Shown here in pieces: positions 1 to 9,258 of a DNA stretch of 36,858 nucleotides. Numbering within the stretch: position 1 is the first letter of the stretch; each line of letters begins with the position of its first letter. Origin of the DNA: Methylotenera sp. (GTDB taxonomy: Bacteria > Pseudomonadota > Gammaproteobacteria > Burkholderiales > Methylophilaceae). The notes under the pieces were generated by a model that made no database searches, was not told the DNA's origin, and saw only the letters and a list, made by a program, of their open reading frames with translations. Position numbers and translations under genes: made by a program. Location: positions 1-36,858 of the forward strand of contig JAURWJ010000067.1 in NCBI GenBank assembly GCA_030655015.1, given 5' to 3'.

Positions 1-154
1 AACGCTGAACCTCAATGTGATTGCCGAAGGTGTTGAAACTGAACAACAACGTCAATTGCTACAAAACAACGGCTGCAAAACCTACCAGGGTTATTTATTT
101 AGCCAGCCGGTGCCGATTGCCGAGTTTGAGGCGCTGTTGGGGCGCTTGTCATGA
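1..154 (+). CDS. EAL-domain cyclic-di-GMP phosphodiesterase, C-terminal end only
   Basis: The open frame enters from outside the window (first full codon at position 2) and stops at TGA 152-154. The roughly 50 visible residues carry hallmarks of the last part of an EAL domain: an EGVET block, followed by a glutamine-rich helix, then [15 protein letters not shown], the usual Q-G-(Y/F)-x-(F/L)-(S/A)-(K/R/Q)-P closing strand. EAL domains hydrolyse cyclic di-GMP to pGpG. The catalytic EAL motif and any GGDEF, PAS or membrane segments lie upstream and cannot be seen, so activity cannot be judged. The stop is 12 bases before the RND adaptor start, but there is no sign of a functional link. Confidence 0.85.
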   Translation, partial: TLNLNVIAEGVETEQQRQLLQNNGCKTYQGYLFSQPVPIAEFEALLGRLS

Positions 155-166
155 CAGAAGAATAAC

Positions 167-1234
167 ATGAAGAAAACGATTATATTTTTAGGCTTAATTT
201 TATCTTTAGCCGCTTGTGATAAGCCCATAGAGCCGCTACAGCCGCCCCGCCCAGCATTAGTCGCTATTGTGGGCGTATCTTCAACCCATCACAGCATGGT
301 GTTAGTGGGGGAGGTGAAATCTCGTTATGAAGCCAACCTTGGCTTTAGAGTCAACGGCAAAATTATTGAGCGTAAGGTTGAAGTGGGTAGCCTTGTTAAA
401 AAAGGCCAAGTATTGGCACGCCTAGATGCGACCGATGCTCAATTAAGTGCCACAGCTGCGGTGGCAGATGTTCGTGCAGCGGAGGCAAGTCATGCCTTAG
501 TGCAGGCAGAAGTTGCCCGCCAGCGCATACTGTTTGATAAAAAGTTTATTTCAGCTTCAGCTTTGGATATGCGTGAGGCTGAGCTAAAAACGGCACATGC
601 AAGGCTGCAGCAAGTCAAGGCGCGCGCCGATGTATCCAATAATCAATCGCGCTATGCCGTGCTGGTGGCTGATCGTGATGGCGTAGTCACACAAATTCAT
701 GCCGAGCCTGGGCAAGTGGTAGAGGCTGGCGTGATGATTGCTCAAGTGGTGGATACTCAACAAATTGAAGTGTTAGTCGCGGTGCCGGAGTCGCACATGC
801 AACGCTTGAATATTGGCGATCAGGTGACCATCAAGCTGTGGGCTGATCGCGTAAAAACCTATGTTGGCAACGTGCGTGAAATCGCACCAGCTGCGAATGC
901 CGCTACACGTGCTTTTGATGTGCGCGTTACCATTAAAAATGCGGATGATGCCATTAAGCTTGGTATGACGGCTGGGGTGAGCTTTGGGCAGTTTGTGCCA
1001 ACCGAAATAATTATCCCCTCAACTGCGTTGACACAACATAACGGTAAAACCAGCGTTTGGGTGATTGATGAGCACGGAATAGCAAACCCAAGGCAAGTCA
1101 TTGCTGGTGCATATTCTGAGGCAGGGGTCGTGATTGCCAGTGGTTTGCAAGCAGGAGAAATGGTTGCCACGGCTGGTGTGCATACTTTGATTAGCGGGCA
1201 GAAAGTTAAACCAAAACTAGAGCCTGCGCTGTGA
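167..1234 (+). CDS. RND efflux periplasmic adaptor (membrane fusion lipoprotein)
   Basis: A 355-residue adaptor subunit that would bridge the inner-membrane RND pump encoded next and an outer-membrane TolC channel. The N terminus is a lipoprotein signal ending in the lipobox LAAC, so Cys17 is the likely lipidated residue. An HlyD/MFP biotinyl-lipoyl half follows (LGFRVNGKIIERKVEVGSLV and VGSLVKKGQVLARLD), then an alanine-rich coiled-coil hairpin (about residues 90-160), the second lipoyl half (YAVLVADRDGVVTQIHAEPG) and beta-barrel and membrane-proximal domains. Length is typical of the family. An AAGAA purine stretch precedes the ATG. Its stop overlaps the permease start by four bases (GTGA), so the two are translationally coupled. 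The substrate cannot be told from sequence. Confidence 0.92.
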   Translation: MKKTIIFLGLILSLAACDKPIEPLQPPRPALVAIVGVSSTHHSMVLVGEVKSRYEANLGFRVNGKIIERKVEVGSLVKKGQVLARLDATDAQLSATAAVADVRAAEASHALVQAEVARQRILFDKKFISASALDMREAELKTAHARLQQVKARADVSNNQSRYAVLVADRDGVVTQIHAEPGQVVEAGVMIAQVVDTQQIEVLVAVPESHMQRLNIGDQVTIKLWADRVKTYVGNVREIAPAANAATRAFDVRVTIKNADDAIKLGMTAGVSFGQFVPTEIIIPSTALTQHNGKTSVWVIDEHGIANPRQVIAGAYSEAGVVIASGLQAGEMVATAGVHTLISGQKVKPKLEPAL

Positions 1235-4200
1235 GTGAAGGCACCGAGAATCACCGCTTGGAAGCATCAGAAAAATCACGCTTTAACTTATCAGCGTGGG
1301 CATTAAAAAACCAAGTACTCGTGCTGTATGTCATGCTGATGCTTACTGTTTCAGGGTTGTTGGCTTACACCAAGCTTGGGCAATCCGAAGACCCGCCATT
1401 TACTTTTAAGGTGATGCTGGTGCGCACCACTTGGCCAGGCGCGAGCGCGGTTGAGGTTGAGCAGCAAGTGACCGATAAGTTAGAGAAAAAAATCCAGGAA
1501 GTACCGCATTTATATTTCTCTAGCAGTTACTCGCGTCCGGGGGAGTCTGTCATCTTTGTGGTAATTAAAGATGACACATTTTCAAAAGAAATTCCCGAAA
1601 TCTGGTATCAAGTTCGTAAAAAAATTGGCGACATTCGCCATACGTTGCCGCAAAACATTGAGAGCATCACCTTTAATGACGAATTTAGCGATGTTTTTGG
1701 CAGTATGTATGCGCTGACCGGCGATGGCTTTGATAATTTTGCGCTCAAAAAACAGGCTGAAATCATCCGTGCAGAGCTTCTCACCGCGCCCGATGTTGCC
1801 AAAATAGAATTTTTTGGTGAGCGCAAACAGCGTATTTATATTGAGGTTTCAAACGCCAAGCTTTCAACTTTAGGTATTAGTGCTACGCAACTGATTAACA
1901 TTTTACAAACACAAAATGCAGTGGTGAGGGGTGGCACCTATGATTCACCTGATGAGCGCATTCGGATTGAAGTTTCGGGCCGCTACAATACATTGGACGA
2001 CCTGCGTGAGATTAGGTTGCACGCTAATCATCAAGACTTTAAGCTGAGCGATGTGGCGCGCGTTTATCGTGGTTATGAAGATCCGCCACGTGATACCGTG
2101 CGCTATGAGGGCGTCGATGCATTGTTATTGGGTGTAAGTATGCGTCAAGGCGGTGATGTGATTGCGCTTGGACACAATTTAGATGCAAAAATAGTCAAAA
2201 TTAAGCAAAACTTGCCAGTCGGTTTGAGTTTTAACACGGTAACCTCACAGCCAAAACTGGTCGCCGATTCGGTCAATGATTTTGTGAAATCGCTGATTGA
2301 GGCTTTGGTGATTGTGTTAGGTGTGAGCTTAATTTCACTGGGTTTGCGCACCGGCATTGTAGTGGCAATTACCATTCCTGTCGTATTAGCCGCTACATTT
2401 TTAGGCATGAACGCGCTGGATATCGGCTTACATAAAATATCATTAGGTGCGCTGATTTTAGCGCTTGGGCTACTGGTAGATGATGCGATTATTGCGGTTG
2501 AAATGATGTCATCAAAAATGGAGCAAGGCTGGGATAGAGCCAAAGCCGCTTCGTTTGCTTATACTTCAACCGCCATGCCTATGCTCACGGGTACATTGAT
2601 TACCGTTGCGGGCTTTTTGCCGATTGCCACCGCGGTTTCATCGACGGGGGAATACACGCGTTCTATTTTCCAGGTGTCTGCTATTGCTTTGGTGGTTTCG
2701 TGGTTTGCGGCAGTGATTTTTGTGCCTTTTTTGGGGTACCACCTATTGCCGGATTATACGAAAAAACCGCAAGCTTCCAGGGTTGGCACTTGGTTCTGCA
2801 ACAAGCTTAAGCTTAAACAAAAAGCGCAAAATCAACAACAGGTGGTCCACCATCACGACATTTACAATACCAAGTTTTATAGCGCATTTCGCCAATTGGT
2901 CACCGCGTGCGTGCGTTATCGCAAAACGGTGATTGCTATTACGCTGGCCATGTTTGTGCTGTCTATTATTGGCTTTGGCAAAGTGCAGCAGCAGTTTTTC
3001 CCGGATTCTACACGGTTGGAGTTGGTGGTGGATTTACGTTTGACTGAGGGTGCCTCTTATCACGCCACCAGTACTGAGATGCAAAAGCTTGAACATTGGC
3101 TGCGTGGTTGGAATAAACAGCATCAAGGGATTGATAATTTTGTGGCTTACATTGGGACTGGCGCGCCACGTTATTATTTGCCGCTAGATGTGCAGTTGCC
3201 ACATCGCGCTTTTGCGCAACTAGTGATTTTAAGCAAAGATCTAAGCGCTCGTGAAGCTTTACGTGATGATTTGCTCCAGTTGTTTGAGCAAGACTTTCCA
3301 GCGGTAAGGGCTTCGGTATTGCGGCTTGAAAATGGACCGCCAGTGGGCTTTCCTGTGCAGTTTCGGATAGATGGTGCAGACATTCCAAAAATACGTGAAA
3401 TCTCTCATCAGATTGCCGACATCATGCGCGCCAACCCGAATTTGGCTAATGTGCAATTAGGCTGGGAAGAGCCAAGCAAAGTGATGAAAGTGTCGATTGA
3501 CCAATCCAAAGCGCGTCTGTTAGGCGTAAGTTCGGTGGACATTGCCAATCTGCTCAATGCTGCCATGAGCGAGCTTACAATCACTGAGTTTAGAGAGGGC
3601 AATGAACGCGTTGATCTGGTTGCGCGCGGTGCAGAAGTTGAGCGCACCAAATTATCACATTTACCATATTTAATGATTAACACGCAAAATGGCACCAGCG
3701 TGCCGCTATCACAAATGGCGACCATTTCATCTGAGTTTGAAGACGGCGTGATCTGGCGTCGTAACCGCGTGCCATCGATCACCGTGCGTGCGAATTTGCG
3801 TGGCAATATGCAAGCGCCAGTTGTTTCTGCTCAAATTGAAGGAGAGTTAAGAGAAATTAAAGCGAACTTACCTTTAGGCGTTACGGTTGAAACCGGTGGC
3901 GCGGTAGAAGAGTCGGCCAAGGGCGGAGCTTCGGTGGCTAAAGGCTTCCCCTTGTTTTTGGTGGTGGTACTGACGCTGCTTATTTTGCAATTGCGTAGCT
4001 TTTCGCGCACATTTTTGGTGTTGCTCACTGCCCCACTGGGTTTAATTGGTGTCACAATTGCGTTGTTGTTATTTGATAAGCCATTTGGCTTCGTCGCCAT
4101 GTTGGGTAGCATTGCCTTGTCCGGCATGATTATGCGAAATTCTGTGATTTTGGTTGATCAGATTGATCAAGATAAAGCGTCTGGTTTGCCAGAGTGGCAA

Positions 4201-4416
4201 GCCATTATTGAATCGACCATTCGCCGCTTTAGGCCGATTGTGTTAACGGCTGCCGCTGCGATACTGGCGATGATTCCGCTCACGAGAAGCGTATTTTTTG
4301 GCCCGATGGCAGTGGCGATTATGGGTGGGTTGGCTATTGCAACATTGCTGACGGTGCTGTTTTTACCTGCCCTTTATGCCGCATGGTTTAGAGTGAAAAT
4401 GCCAGTAAAGACTTAA
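1231..4416 (+). CDS. RND family efflux permease (inner-membrane pump)
   Basis: A 1061-residue proton-driven RND transporter of the AcrB/MexB superfamily, full length for the family. The first transmembrane segment is near residues 27-48, followed by a large periplasmic porter loop, a TM2-TM6 block (about 350-510), a second loop and TM7-TM12 (about 890-1055). The TM4 motif GLLVDDAIIAVEMM holds the paired aspartates D417 and D418 expected for proton relay. MRNSVILVDQI in the second half is the matching repeat of the internal duplication. The GTG start at 1231 overlaps the adaptor stop. The divergence of the loops resembles the smaller TriC/MexK-like branch more than AcrB, but this is an impression. 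No outer-membrane factor lies in the operon; the TolC homologue 0.8 kb downstream is a plausible partner. Confidence 0.95.
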   Translation: MSEGTENHRLEASEKSRFNLSAWALKNQVLVLYVMLMLTVSGLLAYTKLGQSEDPPFTFKVMLVRTTWPGASAVEVEQQVTDKLEKKIQEVPHLYFSSSYSRPGESVIFVVIKDDTFSKEIPEIWYQVRKKIGDIRHTLPQNIESITFNDEFSDVFGSMYALTGDGFDNFALKKQAEIIRAELLTAPDVAKIEFFGERKQRIYIEVSNAKLSTLGISATQLINILQTQNAVVRGGTYDSPDERIRIEVSGRYNTLDDLREIRLHANHQDFKLSDVARVYRGYEDPPRDTVRYEGVDALLLGVSMRQGGDVIALGHNLDAKIVKIKQNLPVGLSFNTVTSQPKLVADSVNDFVKSLIEALVIVLGVSLISLGLRTGIVVAITIPVVLAATFLGMNALDIGLHKISLGALILALGLLVDDAIIAVEMMSSKMEQGWDRAKAASFAYTSTAMPMLTGTLITVAGFLPIATAVSSTGEYTRSIFQVSAIALVVSWFAAVIFVPFLGYHLLPDYTKKPQASRVGTWFCNKLKLKQKAQNQQQVVHHHDIYNTKFYSAFRQLVTACVRYRKTVIAITLAMFVLSIIGFGKVQQQFFPDSTRLELVVDLRLTEGASYHATSTEMQKLEHWLRGWNKQHQGIDNFVAYIGTGAPRYYLPLDVQLPHRAFAQLVILSKDLSAREALRDDLLQLFEQDFPAVRASVLRLENGPPVGFPVQFRIDGADIPKIREISHQIADIMRANPNLANVQLGWEEPSKVMKVSIDQSKARLLGVSSVDIANLLNAAMSELTITEFREGNERVDLVARGAEVERTKLSHLPYLMINTQNGTSVPLSQMATISSEFEDGVIWRRNRVPSITVRANLRGNMQAPVVSAQIEGELREIKANLPLGVTVETGGAVEESAKGGASVAKGFPLFLVVVLTLLILQLRSFSRTFLVLLTAPLGLIGVTIALLLFDKPFGFVAMLGSIALSGMIMRNSVILVDQIDQDKASGLPEWQAIIESTIRRFRPIVLTAAAAILAMIPLTRSVFFGPMAVAIMGGLAIATLLTVLFLPALYAAWFRVKMPVKT

Positions 4417-4422
4417 AAACTT

Positions 4423-4507
4423 TTGTCCACGAAAAGCACGAAAAAATGCTTCAACTGGTCAAATGAGTATGTTTTTGTTCGTGTCTTTTAGTGCAGTTTG
4501 TGGACAA
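4423..4507 (+). repeat. Imperfect palindromic intergenic repeat / possible terminator
   Basis: TTGTCCAC (4423-4430) pairs with GTGGACAA (4500-4507), and the inner arms CACGAA (4437-4442) and TTCGTG (4478-4483) also pair, giving a long interrupted hairpin a few bases after the RND permease stop. A T-rich stretch follows. It could stop transcription of the efflux operon or be a copy of a dispersed palindromic repeat. Copy number cannot be checked within this window. Confidence 0.5.
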
Positions 4508-4513
4508 TTGCTT

Positions 4514-4543
4514 TTTAGTATCCTTTAACAGTTAAGTTATAAT
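4514..4543 (+). promoter_or_regulatory. Putative sigma70 promoter for the pcm-tolC operon
   Basis: A perfect -10 hexamer TATAAT (4538-4543) is preceded at 18 bases by TTTAGT (4514-4519), a moderate -35. The start site would fall near 4550, about 25 bases before the methyltransferase start. It is the only good promoter-like sequence in the gap after the RND operon. Confidence 0.5.
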
Positions 4544-4576
4544 TGGCACATAGAAAAATATAAGGTTTAGTTGAAT

Positions 4577-5251
4577 ATGATACAAACGGCACAAAATTCG
4601 CCTCGCGAGATCGCAAGATTCAATATGATAGAACAGCAAGTCCGCACTTGGGAGGTGCTAGACCCAGTAGTATTGGCGGTATTAGACCAAGTGCCACGCG
4701 AGAATTTTGTTGCAGAATCGCAAGTCGGCTTGGCATTTGCTGATGTTGAGCTGCCAATCGGTGAAGGTCAAACTATGCTGTCGCCCAAACTAGAAGGGCG
4801 TATTTTGCAGGCGGTAGGAGTTAAAAAAACGGATAAAGTGTTATTAGTGGGCACAGGCAGTGGTTACTTAACGGCCTTGTTGGCCACTTTGGCGGCACAT
4901 GTACATGCTGTTGAAATTTACCCTGCATTATCTGCAATCGCTAAAAGCCGCCTTAATCAACAAAACATTCATAATGTGACGTTGCATGTGGCTGATGCTG
5001 TAAATGGCTATGCTGCCGCCGCACCTTATGACGTGATTATTTTTACCGGCTCATTGCCGCTACGTCCAACAGCGGCGGAAAAAATGTTAAATGTGGGTGG
5101 CCGCTTATTTGCCGTGATTGGAGAGTTGCCGATCATGCAGGCCACGCTCACACAGCGCATTAGCGAAGATATCTATCGACATGAAACCCTTTTTGAAACT
5201 TGTTTGCCCGCGCTCGAAAATGCGCCACAGGCAAACAAGTTTGAGTTCTAA
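4577..5251 (+). CDS. Protein-L-isoaspartate O-methyltransferase family protein
   Basis: A 224-residue SAM-dependent methyltransferase. The N terminus (MIEQQVRTWEVLDPVVLAVLD) and RENFV resemble the pcm family, whose members repair isoaspartyl residues. Motif I (VLLVGTGSGYLTALLA) and the acidic end of beta 2 (VHAVEI) form the SAM pocket. ADAVNGY and YDVIIFTGSLP fill the motif II/III positions. It is close in size to Pcm but its C-terminal half is divergent, so substrate is uncertain. The start is ambiguous: TTG 4571 lies 5 bases from an AAGG site and ATG 4577 lies 11 bases away; ATG was chosen. It is followed within 8 bases by a tolC homologue, an arrangement often seen in betaproteobacteria. 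Confidence 0.85.
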   Translation: MIQTAQNSPREIARFNMIEQQVRTWEVLDPVVLAVLDQVPRENFVAESQVGLAFADVELPIGEGQTMLSPKLEGRILQAVGVKKTDKVLLVGTGSGYLTALLATLAAHVHAVEIYPALSAIAKSRLNQQNIHNVTLHVADAVNGYAAAAPYDVIIFTGSLPLRPTAAEKMLNVGGRLFAVIGELPIMQATLTQRISEDIYRHETLFETCLPALENAPQANKFEF

Positions 5252-5259
5252 ACTAACAA

Positions 5260-6618
5260 ATGCCTAAAAATTTAACAAGTATTGCATTGTTCAGCTTAGT
5301 TTTAGCGTTCACACCATTTGCGAACGCTACAGATAAGCCCTACTCTTTACTTGATATTTATCGCCAAGCGTTAGCGCATGACCCAACGTTAGCCTCTGCG
5401 TTAAGCGCTAATCAAGCTGCGCAAGAAATCATTGAGCAAGGCAAGGCTTTGTATCGGCCAACCGTTAACTTTAATGCTGAGGCCAATGCCATTAGCTCAG
5501 ATATACGCTATTTAAATTCCACTTTGCCCTCAGGTCGATCCAATTTTGAAACTTATAAAGTTGGTGTTGATGCCCGCCAACCTATTTATCGTAAACAAAA
5601 TTTGGTACAAATCGAGCAAACTAAAACGCAGGTGAGCCAAGCCGATAAACAATTACATTTGAGTCAACAAGCGCTTATTCTACGCACCACACAGACCTAT
5701 TTTGAAGTGCTGATTGCGCAAGATAAAATTGATCTGATTATTGCGCAAAAGTCCGCCATTTTGAGTCAGTTAGATCAAGCAAAAGCCACCTTTGAGGTGG
5801 GTTCTGCCACCATTACTGATGTGAATGAAGCGCAAGCACGCTTTGACCTAATCGTAGCGCAAGAAATAGGCGCCGTGAATGAGTATGAAGTCGCTAAACG
5901 TGCGGTGCAGGCGATTACTGGAGAAATTCCGCAAAAATTAGCCACGGTTAAAGCCGATATTAAACCCAACGCTTTAGAGCAGGGGCTGGATAAATGGTTG
6001 GAAGTAGCAGCACAGAACAATTTGAGCATACAAATTCAACAAGAGGCCGTCAAGTTTTCAGAGCAAGACATTGAGCGTGCCAATGCAGGGCATTTGCCCA
6101 CTTTAGATGCCGTAGCAAGCTATACTGATAATTATGCCAATGGCAGTGTTTCTGTCTTTGGTACTGGTAATGAACTTAAAACCGGAACAATCGGCTTGCA
6201 GTTGCAGATTCCTTTGTACCAAGGTGGTGCGACGAGTTCACGCGTTAGACAAGCCGTGCTTAATAAACAAAAAGCACAAGATGATGTTGAAATTGCACGA
6301 CGTAACACGGAGTTAGAAACGCAGCGCGCTTATCTCAACCTAAATACAACTATTGCACAGGTGAGGGCTTATGAGCAAGCGCTCACTTCCAGCCAAAGCC
6401 AGTTAGATTCTACTATGTTAGGTTATGAGGTGGGTGTGCGTACCAGTGTGGATGTCCTTAATGCACAGCAACAATTTTTTAGTGCCAAGCGCGATTTATT
6501 GCAAGCGCGCTACAATTATCTAGTGAATATTATTCGTCTAAAATCTTCTGCTGGCGTGGTGGCAGAAGCTGATTTGGTTGATATAAATCAACAGTTGGTG
6601 CTGGTGAGTGCTCCGTAA
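5260..6618 (+). CDS. tolC: TolC-family outer-membrane efflux protein
   Basis: A 452-residue outer-membrane channel protein. A Sec signal peptide (residues 1-23, ending ANA) precedes the mature start TDKPYSLLDIYRQAL. The protein shows the internal two-fold repeat of the family: long alpha-helical barrel segments rich in A, Q and E alternating with beta strands, and FEVGSATITDVNEAQARFD matched in the second half by YEVGVRTSVDVLNAQQQFF. Such trimers form the exit duct for RND, MFS or type I secretion systems, so this is the likely partner of the adaptor and permease at 167-4416. It sits in one run with the methyltransferase (8-base gap) and the hydrolase downstream (2-base gap). Confidence 0.93.
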   Translation: MPKNLTSIALFSLVLAFTPFANATDKPYSLLDIYRQALAHDPTLASALSANQAAQEIIEQGKALYRPTVNFNAEANAISSDIRYLNSTLPSGRSNFETYKVGVDARQPIYRKQNLVQIEQTKTQVSQADKQLHLSQQALILRTTQTYFEVLIAQDKIDLIIAQKSAILSQLDQAKATFEVGSATITDVNEAQARFDLIVAQEIGAVNEYEVAKRAVQAITGEIPQKLATVKADIKPNALEQGLDKWLEVAAQNNLSIQIQQEAVKFSEQDIERANAGHLPTLDAVASYTDNYANGSVSVFGTGNELKTGTIGLQLQIPLYQGGATSSRVRQAVLNKQKAQDDVEIARRNTELETQRAYLNLNTTIAQVRAYEQALTSSQSQLDSTMLGYEVGVRTSVDVLNAQQQFFSAKRDLLQARYNYLVNIIRLKSSAGVVAEADLVDINQQLVLVSAP

Positions 6619-6620
6619 CT

Positions 6621-7187
6621 ATGGATAGCCCCTATCAAAATCTAAAAGCGAGCGCGACTTTAAGTCAGCTGGCTTTGGTGGATATGCAAGTGCGCTTGGC
6701 ATCGGTTATGCCGCCTGGTGCCATGACGGAGGTTATAAAGAATTGCGGTATTTTGGTGCAAGCTGCCAATATGCTTAATGTACCTTTGCTACTTACCGAG
6801 CAGTATCCTAAGGGTTTAGGGCATATCGTACCAGCGCTTTCTGTCTTGTTGACACATATTCAGCCAGTTGAAAAAACTACATTCTCATGTTTGGCCGCGC
6901 CTAAATTTAAGCGCCAGCTCACCCGTGACCATTCACAAATGATCCTCGCCGGCATGGAGGCGCATATTTGCATTCTGCAAACAGCACTGGATTTAATTGC
7001 CGCTGGTAAACAAGTGTTTGTAGTTGAAGATGCAGTGGTTTCGCGTAACCCGGCTAACAAAGCCAATGCCTTGGCTAGATTGCGAGATGCGGGGTGTATC
7101 GTCACCAATACCGAGTCGCTTGTGTTTGAGTGGTTGGGCGTTGCCGAAGGTGATGCATTTAAGGCGTTAGCCAAACTTATCCGATAA
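6621..7187 (+). CDS. Isochorismatase-like cysteine hydrolase
   Basis: A 188-residue protein of the isochorismatase / YcaC hydrolase superfamily. The catalytic triad can be read off: Asp21 in ALVDMQ, Lys85 in VEKTTFSC and Cys117 in GMEAHICILQT. LLLTEQYPKGLG is the common substrate-loop motif. Length fits the stand-alone hydrolase class. Members act on amides, nicotinamide-like compounds or N-carbamoyl substrates; nothing here fixes the substrate. It starts two bases after the tolC stop and is probably co-transcribed with it, but a role in efflux is not evident. Confidence 0.9.
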   Translation: MDSPYQNLKASATLSQLALVDMQVRLASVMPPGAMTEVIKNCGILVQAANMLNVPLLLTEQYPKGLGHIVPALSVLLTHIQPVEKTTFSCLAAPKFKRQLTRDHSQMILAGMEAHICILQTALDLIAAGKQVFVVEDAVVSRNPANKANALARLRDAGCIVTNTESLVFEWLGVAEGDAFKALAKLIR

Positions 7188-7219
7188 CGCTAGCCAATAC
7201 CAGCCTGTGTGTTAAACGA

Positions 7220-7810
7220 ATGAACTGGAAGCTACTTTTCTTTATCTGTCTGATAGGGTTTGGTGCCTTTCAGCACTTTCAAAAGCGTGAAGTCATTCAT
7301 GGTGCAGGCGAGGTGGTATCAGATCCGCCACAACAAAGAAGTCTTGATATTAGTGATGCTCGAAATATCAACGGTTATGAAATTATCCCCTTGGCAAAAT
7401 TTAGCATTAAAGCGCGCGTGCTCGCGAGCAAGAGCTATCACTTTGGGCGCGAGGCAGAGTTAGCTCCGGTGGATTTTGCTCTTGGCTGGGGCGCGATGTC
7501 TGATGAGGCCGTACTTAACAAAATCGATATCAGTCAAAGTAACCGTTTTTACTTTTGGCATGTAGATGAATTTCCTATCCCGCGTGAGGCAATAGAAACG
7601 CAAAGCGCCAATATGCACATGATTCCAGCTGATAGCCTGATAGAAAAACGCCTAAAATCTGTGCGCGTGGGGCAGGTGGTTCAGATTAACGGCTATTTGG
7701 TTGAGGCTAAAGCGAGCGATGGCTGGCGCTGGAAAAGTTCATTAACACGCAATGACATAGGAAATGGCGCATGCGAGGTGTTGTTGGTGAAAAGTATTGA
7801 AGTGCACTAG
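7220..7810 (+). CDS. Hypothetical protein with N-terminal membrane anchor
   Basis: A 196-residue protein. Residues 3-18 (WKLLFFICLIGFGAFQ) form one hydrophobic segment, either an uncleaved signal anchor or a signal peptide without an obvious cleavage site. The rest is soluble, with FALGWGAMSDE, YFWHVDEFPIP and a closing VGQVVQINGYLVEAKASDGWRWKSSL block that reads like a small beta-barrel (OB-like) fold. No catalytic motif is visible. Similar conserved hypothetical proteins are common in proteobacteria, but I do not know a function. It lies 32 bases after the hydrolase and converges on waaA with a one-base gap. Confidence 0.8.
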   Translation: MNWKLLFFICLIGFGAFQHFQKREVIHGAGEVVSDPPQQRSLDISDARNINGYEIIPLAKFSIKARVLASKSYHFGREAELAPVDFALGWGAMSDEAVLNKIDISQSNRFYFWHVDEFPIPREAIETQSANMHMIPADSLIEKRLKSVRVGQVVQINGYLVEAKASDGWRWKSSLTRNDIGNGACEVLLVKSIEVH

Positions 7811-7811
7811 C

Positions 7812-9095
7812 TTAAGCGCGCAGATGTTGCTCTATCAAGCTTAAGGTGCGTTGCGTGGCGCCGCGACTTTGTGCGCTAAAACTCAAGGCGGCATCGCTCA
7901 TGGTTTGCCGTTTGGCAAAATCCGCAAATAGCGCTTTAATGCTGTTGGCTAATTCGCTCGTATTTTGCACACGCTGTGCTGCGCCTGCCGCAATGGCTAA
8001 CTCCGCCACTTGCGCAAAATTAAAAGTATGCGGTCCGATCAATACGGGTTTACCTAAACTGAATGCTTCAATCAGGTTTTGCCCGCCTAATGGCAATAAA
8101 CTACCGCCAATAAAAGCGACATCACATGCAGCGTAATACGTAAACATTTCACCCATGGAGTCGCCAAGCAAATAGTTGAGCTGGCTTTGCGCTACGGTTT
8201 GATTGGCGAGCGTTGAGCGACGTGTAAAGTTAGCGCTATGCTTTTTAAGTAGCTCCGCTACTTCTTCAAAACGCTGCGGGTGGCGTGGCACAATAATCGT
8301 CAGTAAATTTGGAATATTGGCTTTGGTAACAGCGTCAATAATCAGCACCTCCTCACCCTCTCTGGTGCTGGCAGCTAGAAATATAGGCCGATTCTCTCCA
8401 AGCCTATCCCGCAACAGCTGACCTTGCGTAACGGCGCCATCTTGAGGGGTCACATCAAACTTCAAGTTACCCATAATACTTACGTTGTGCGCACCTAAGT
8501 TTTTTAAACGCTCAGCATCTTGGCTGGTTTGTGCGCCTACTGCGCTCAAACTTTGCAGTCCTTGCTGAACCACTGCACCTAGCTTGCCATAGCCAAGGGC
8601 AGATTTCTCAGATAAGCGTGCGTTCACTAATAACAATGGAATGGCGTATTGTTTGCAGTTAGCAATCAAATTGAACCAAAGCTCGGTTTCCATCAGCACA
8701 CCTACTGCGGGCCTGAAGTGCTTTAAAAACCTCTCCACCGCAAATGGCAAATCGTAAGGTAAATACACTCTAGCGACTAAATCCCCAAACAACTGTTCGC
8801 TAGTGGCGCGCCCGGTGGGTGTGGTGTGCGTGAGTAAAATTTGATGATTAGGGTATTTGTGTAGCAATAATTTGATTAAAGGTTCAGCAGCGCGCGTTTC
8901 GCCCACTGATACGCAATGTAACCAAATGACAGGTTTTGTAAATTGAGGCGCGTAAAATCCATAGCGCTCACGCCAGTGCTGCAGATATTCTGGTTGTTTT
9001 TTGGCGCGCCACAGCAATTTGAGCGGTGTGAATGGCAGCAGCAAATAAAGTAAAAAAGTATAAACGTTACGCGTCATTTTGTTATTTTCGCACAT
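7812..9095 (-). CDS. waaA: 3-deoxy-D-manno-octulosonic acid transferase
   Basis: A 427-residue glycosyltransferase (GT30) that adds Kdo to lipid A precursor at the inner face of the cytoplasmic membrane during lipopolysaccharide synthesis. An N-terminal membrane anchor (YTFLLYLLLPFTPLKLLW) is followed by RERYGFY, then WLHCVSVGETRAAEPLIKLL with the conserved SVGE block. METELW and the C-terminal nucleotide-sugar site (FIGGSLLPLGGQNLIEAFSLGKPVLIGP) are also present. Length matches WaaA/KdtA. ATG at 9095 is used; ATG 9077 (MTRNVY) is also possible and neither has a clear ribosome site. It is transcribed away from nrdJ. Confidence 0.93.
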   Translation of the reverse strand: MCENNKMTRNVYTFLLYLLLPFTPLKLLWRAKKQPEYLQHWRERYGFYAPQFTKPVIWLHCVSVGETRAAEPLIKLLLHKYPNHQILLTHTTPTGRATSEQLFGDLVARVYLPYDLPFAVERFLKHFRPAVGVLMETELWFNLIANCKQYAIPLLLVNARLSEKSALGYGKLGAVVQQGLQSLSAVGAQTSQDAERLKNLGAHNVSIMGNLKFDVTPQDGAVTQGQLLRDRLGENRPIFLAASTREGEEVLIIDAVTKANIPNLLTIIVPRHPQRFEEVAELLKKHSANFTRRSTLANQTVAQSQLNYLLGDSMGEMFTYYAACDVAFIGGSLLPLGGQNLIEAFSLGKPVLIGPHTFNFAQVAELAIAAGAAQRVQNTSELANSIKALFADFAKRQTMSDAALSFSAQSRGATQRTLSLIEQHLRA

Positions 9096-9143
9096 AATTT
9101 TTTAAGGCGTGCAATTGCACTTTTAATTTGCAGCTTTGACGCA

Positions 9144-9174
9144 AGCCAATACCAGTCTTATGCTGGATTTTGGC
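9144..9174. repeat. Small intergenic hairpin
   Basis: GCCAATACCAG and CTGGATTTTGGC form an interrupted hairpin between the divergent waaA and nrdJa genes. The 12-mer AGCCAATACCAG also occurs at about 7193-7204, so this may be a short dispersed repeat. No T tract follows on either strand, so it is not a clear terminator. Confidence 0.35.
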
Positions 9175-9220
9175 AAGTGAAATTATTGCTTTTTAGTTAA
9201 AATAATTGCAAAAAAACCAC

Positions 9221-9249
9221 TTGACCTACCACTACTAAATGATTAAATT
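9221..9249 (+). promoter_or_regulatory. Putative nrdJ promoter
   Basis: TTGACC (9221-9226) and TAAATT (9244-9249) are separated by 17 bases, a good -35 and a moderate -10. The start would be near 9256, directly at the NrdR box, leaving a leader of about 140 bases before nrdJa. Confidence 0.5.
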
Positions 9250-9258
9250 AACAAAAAA

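Noticed and set aside
3008-3388. 126-residue reverse ORF within the RND permease
   Set aside because: It is antisense to conserved permease sequence with no own signals.
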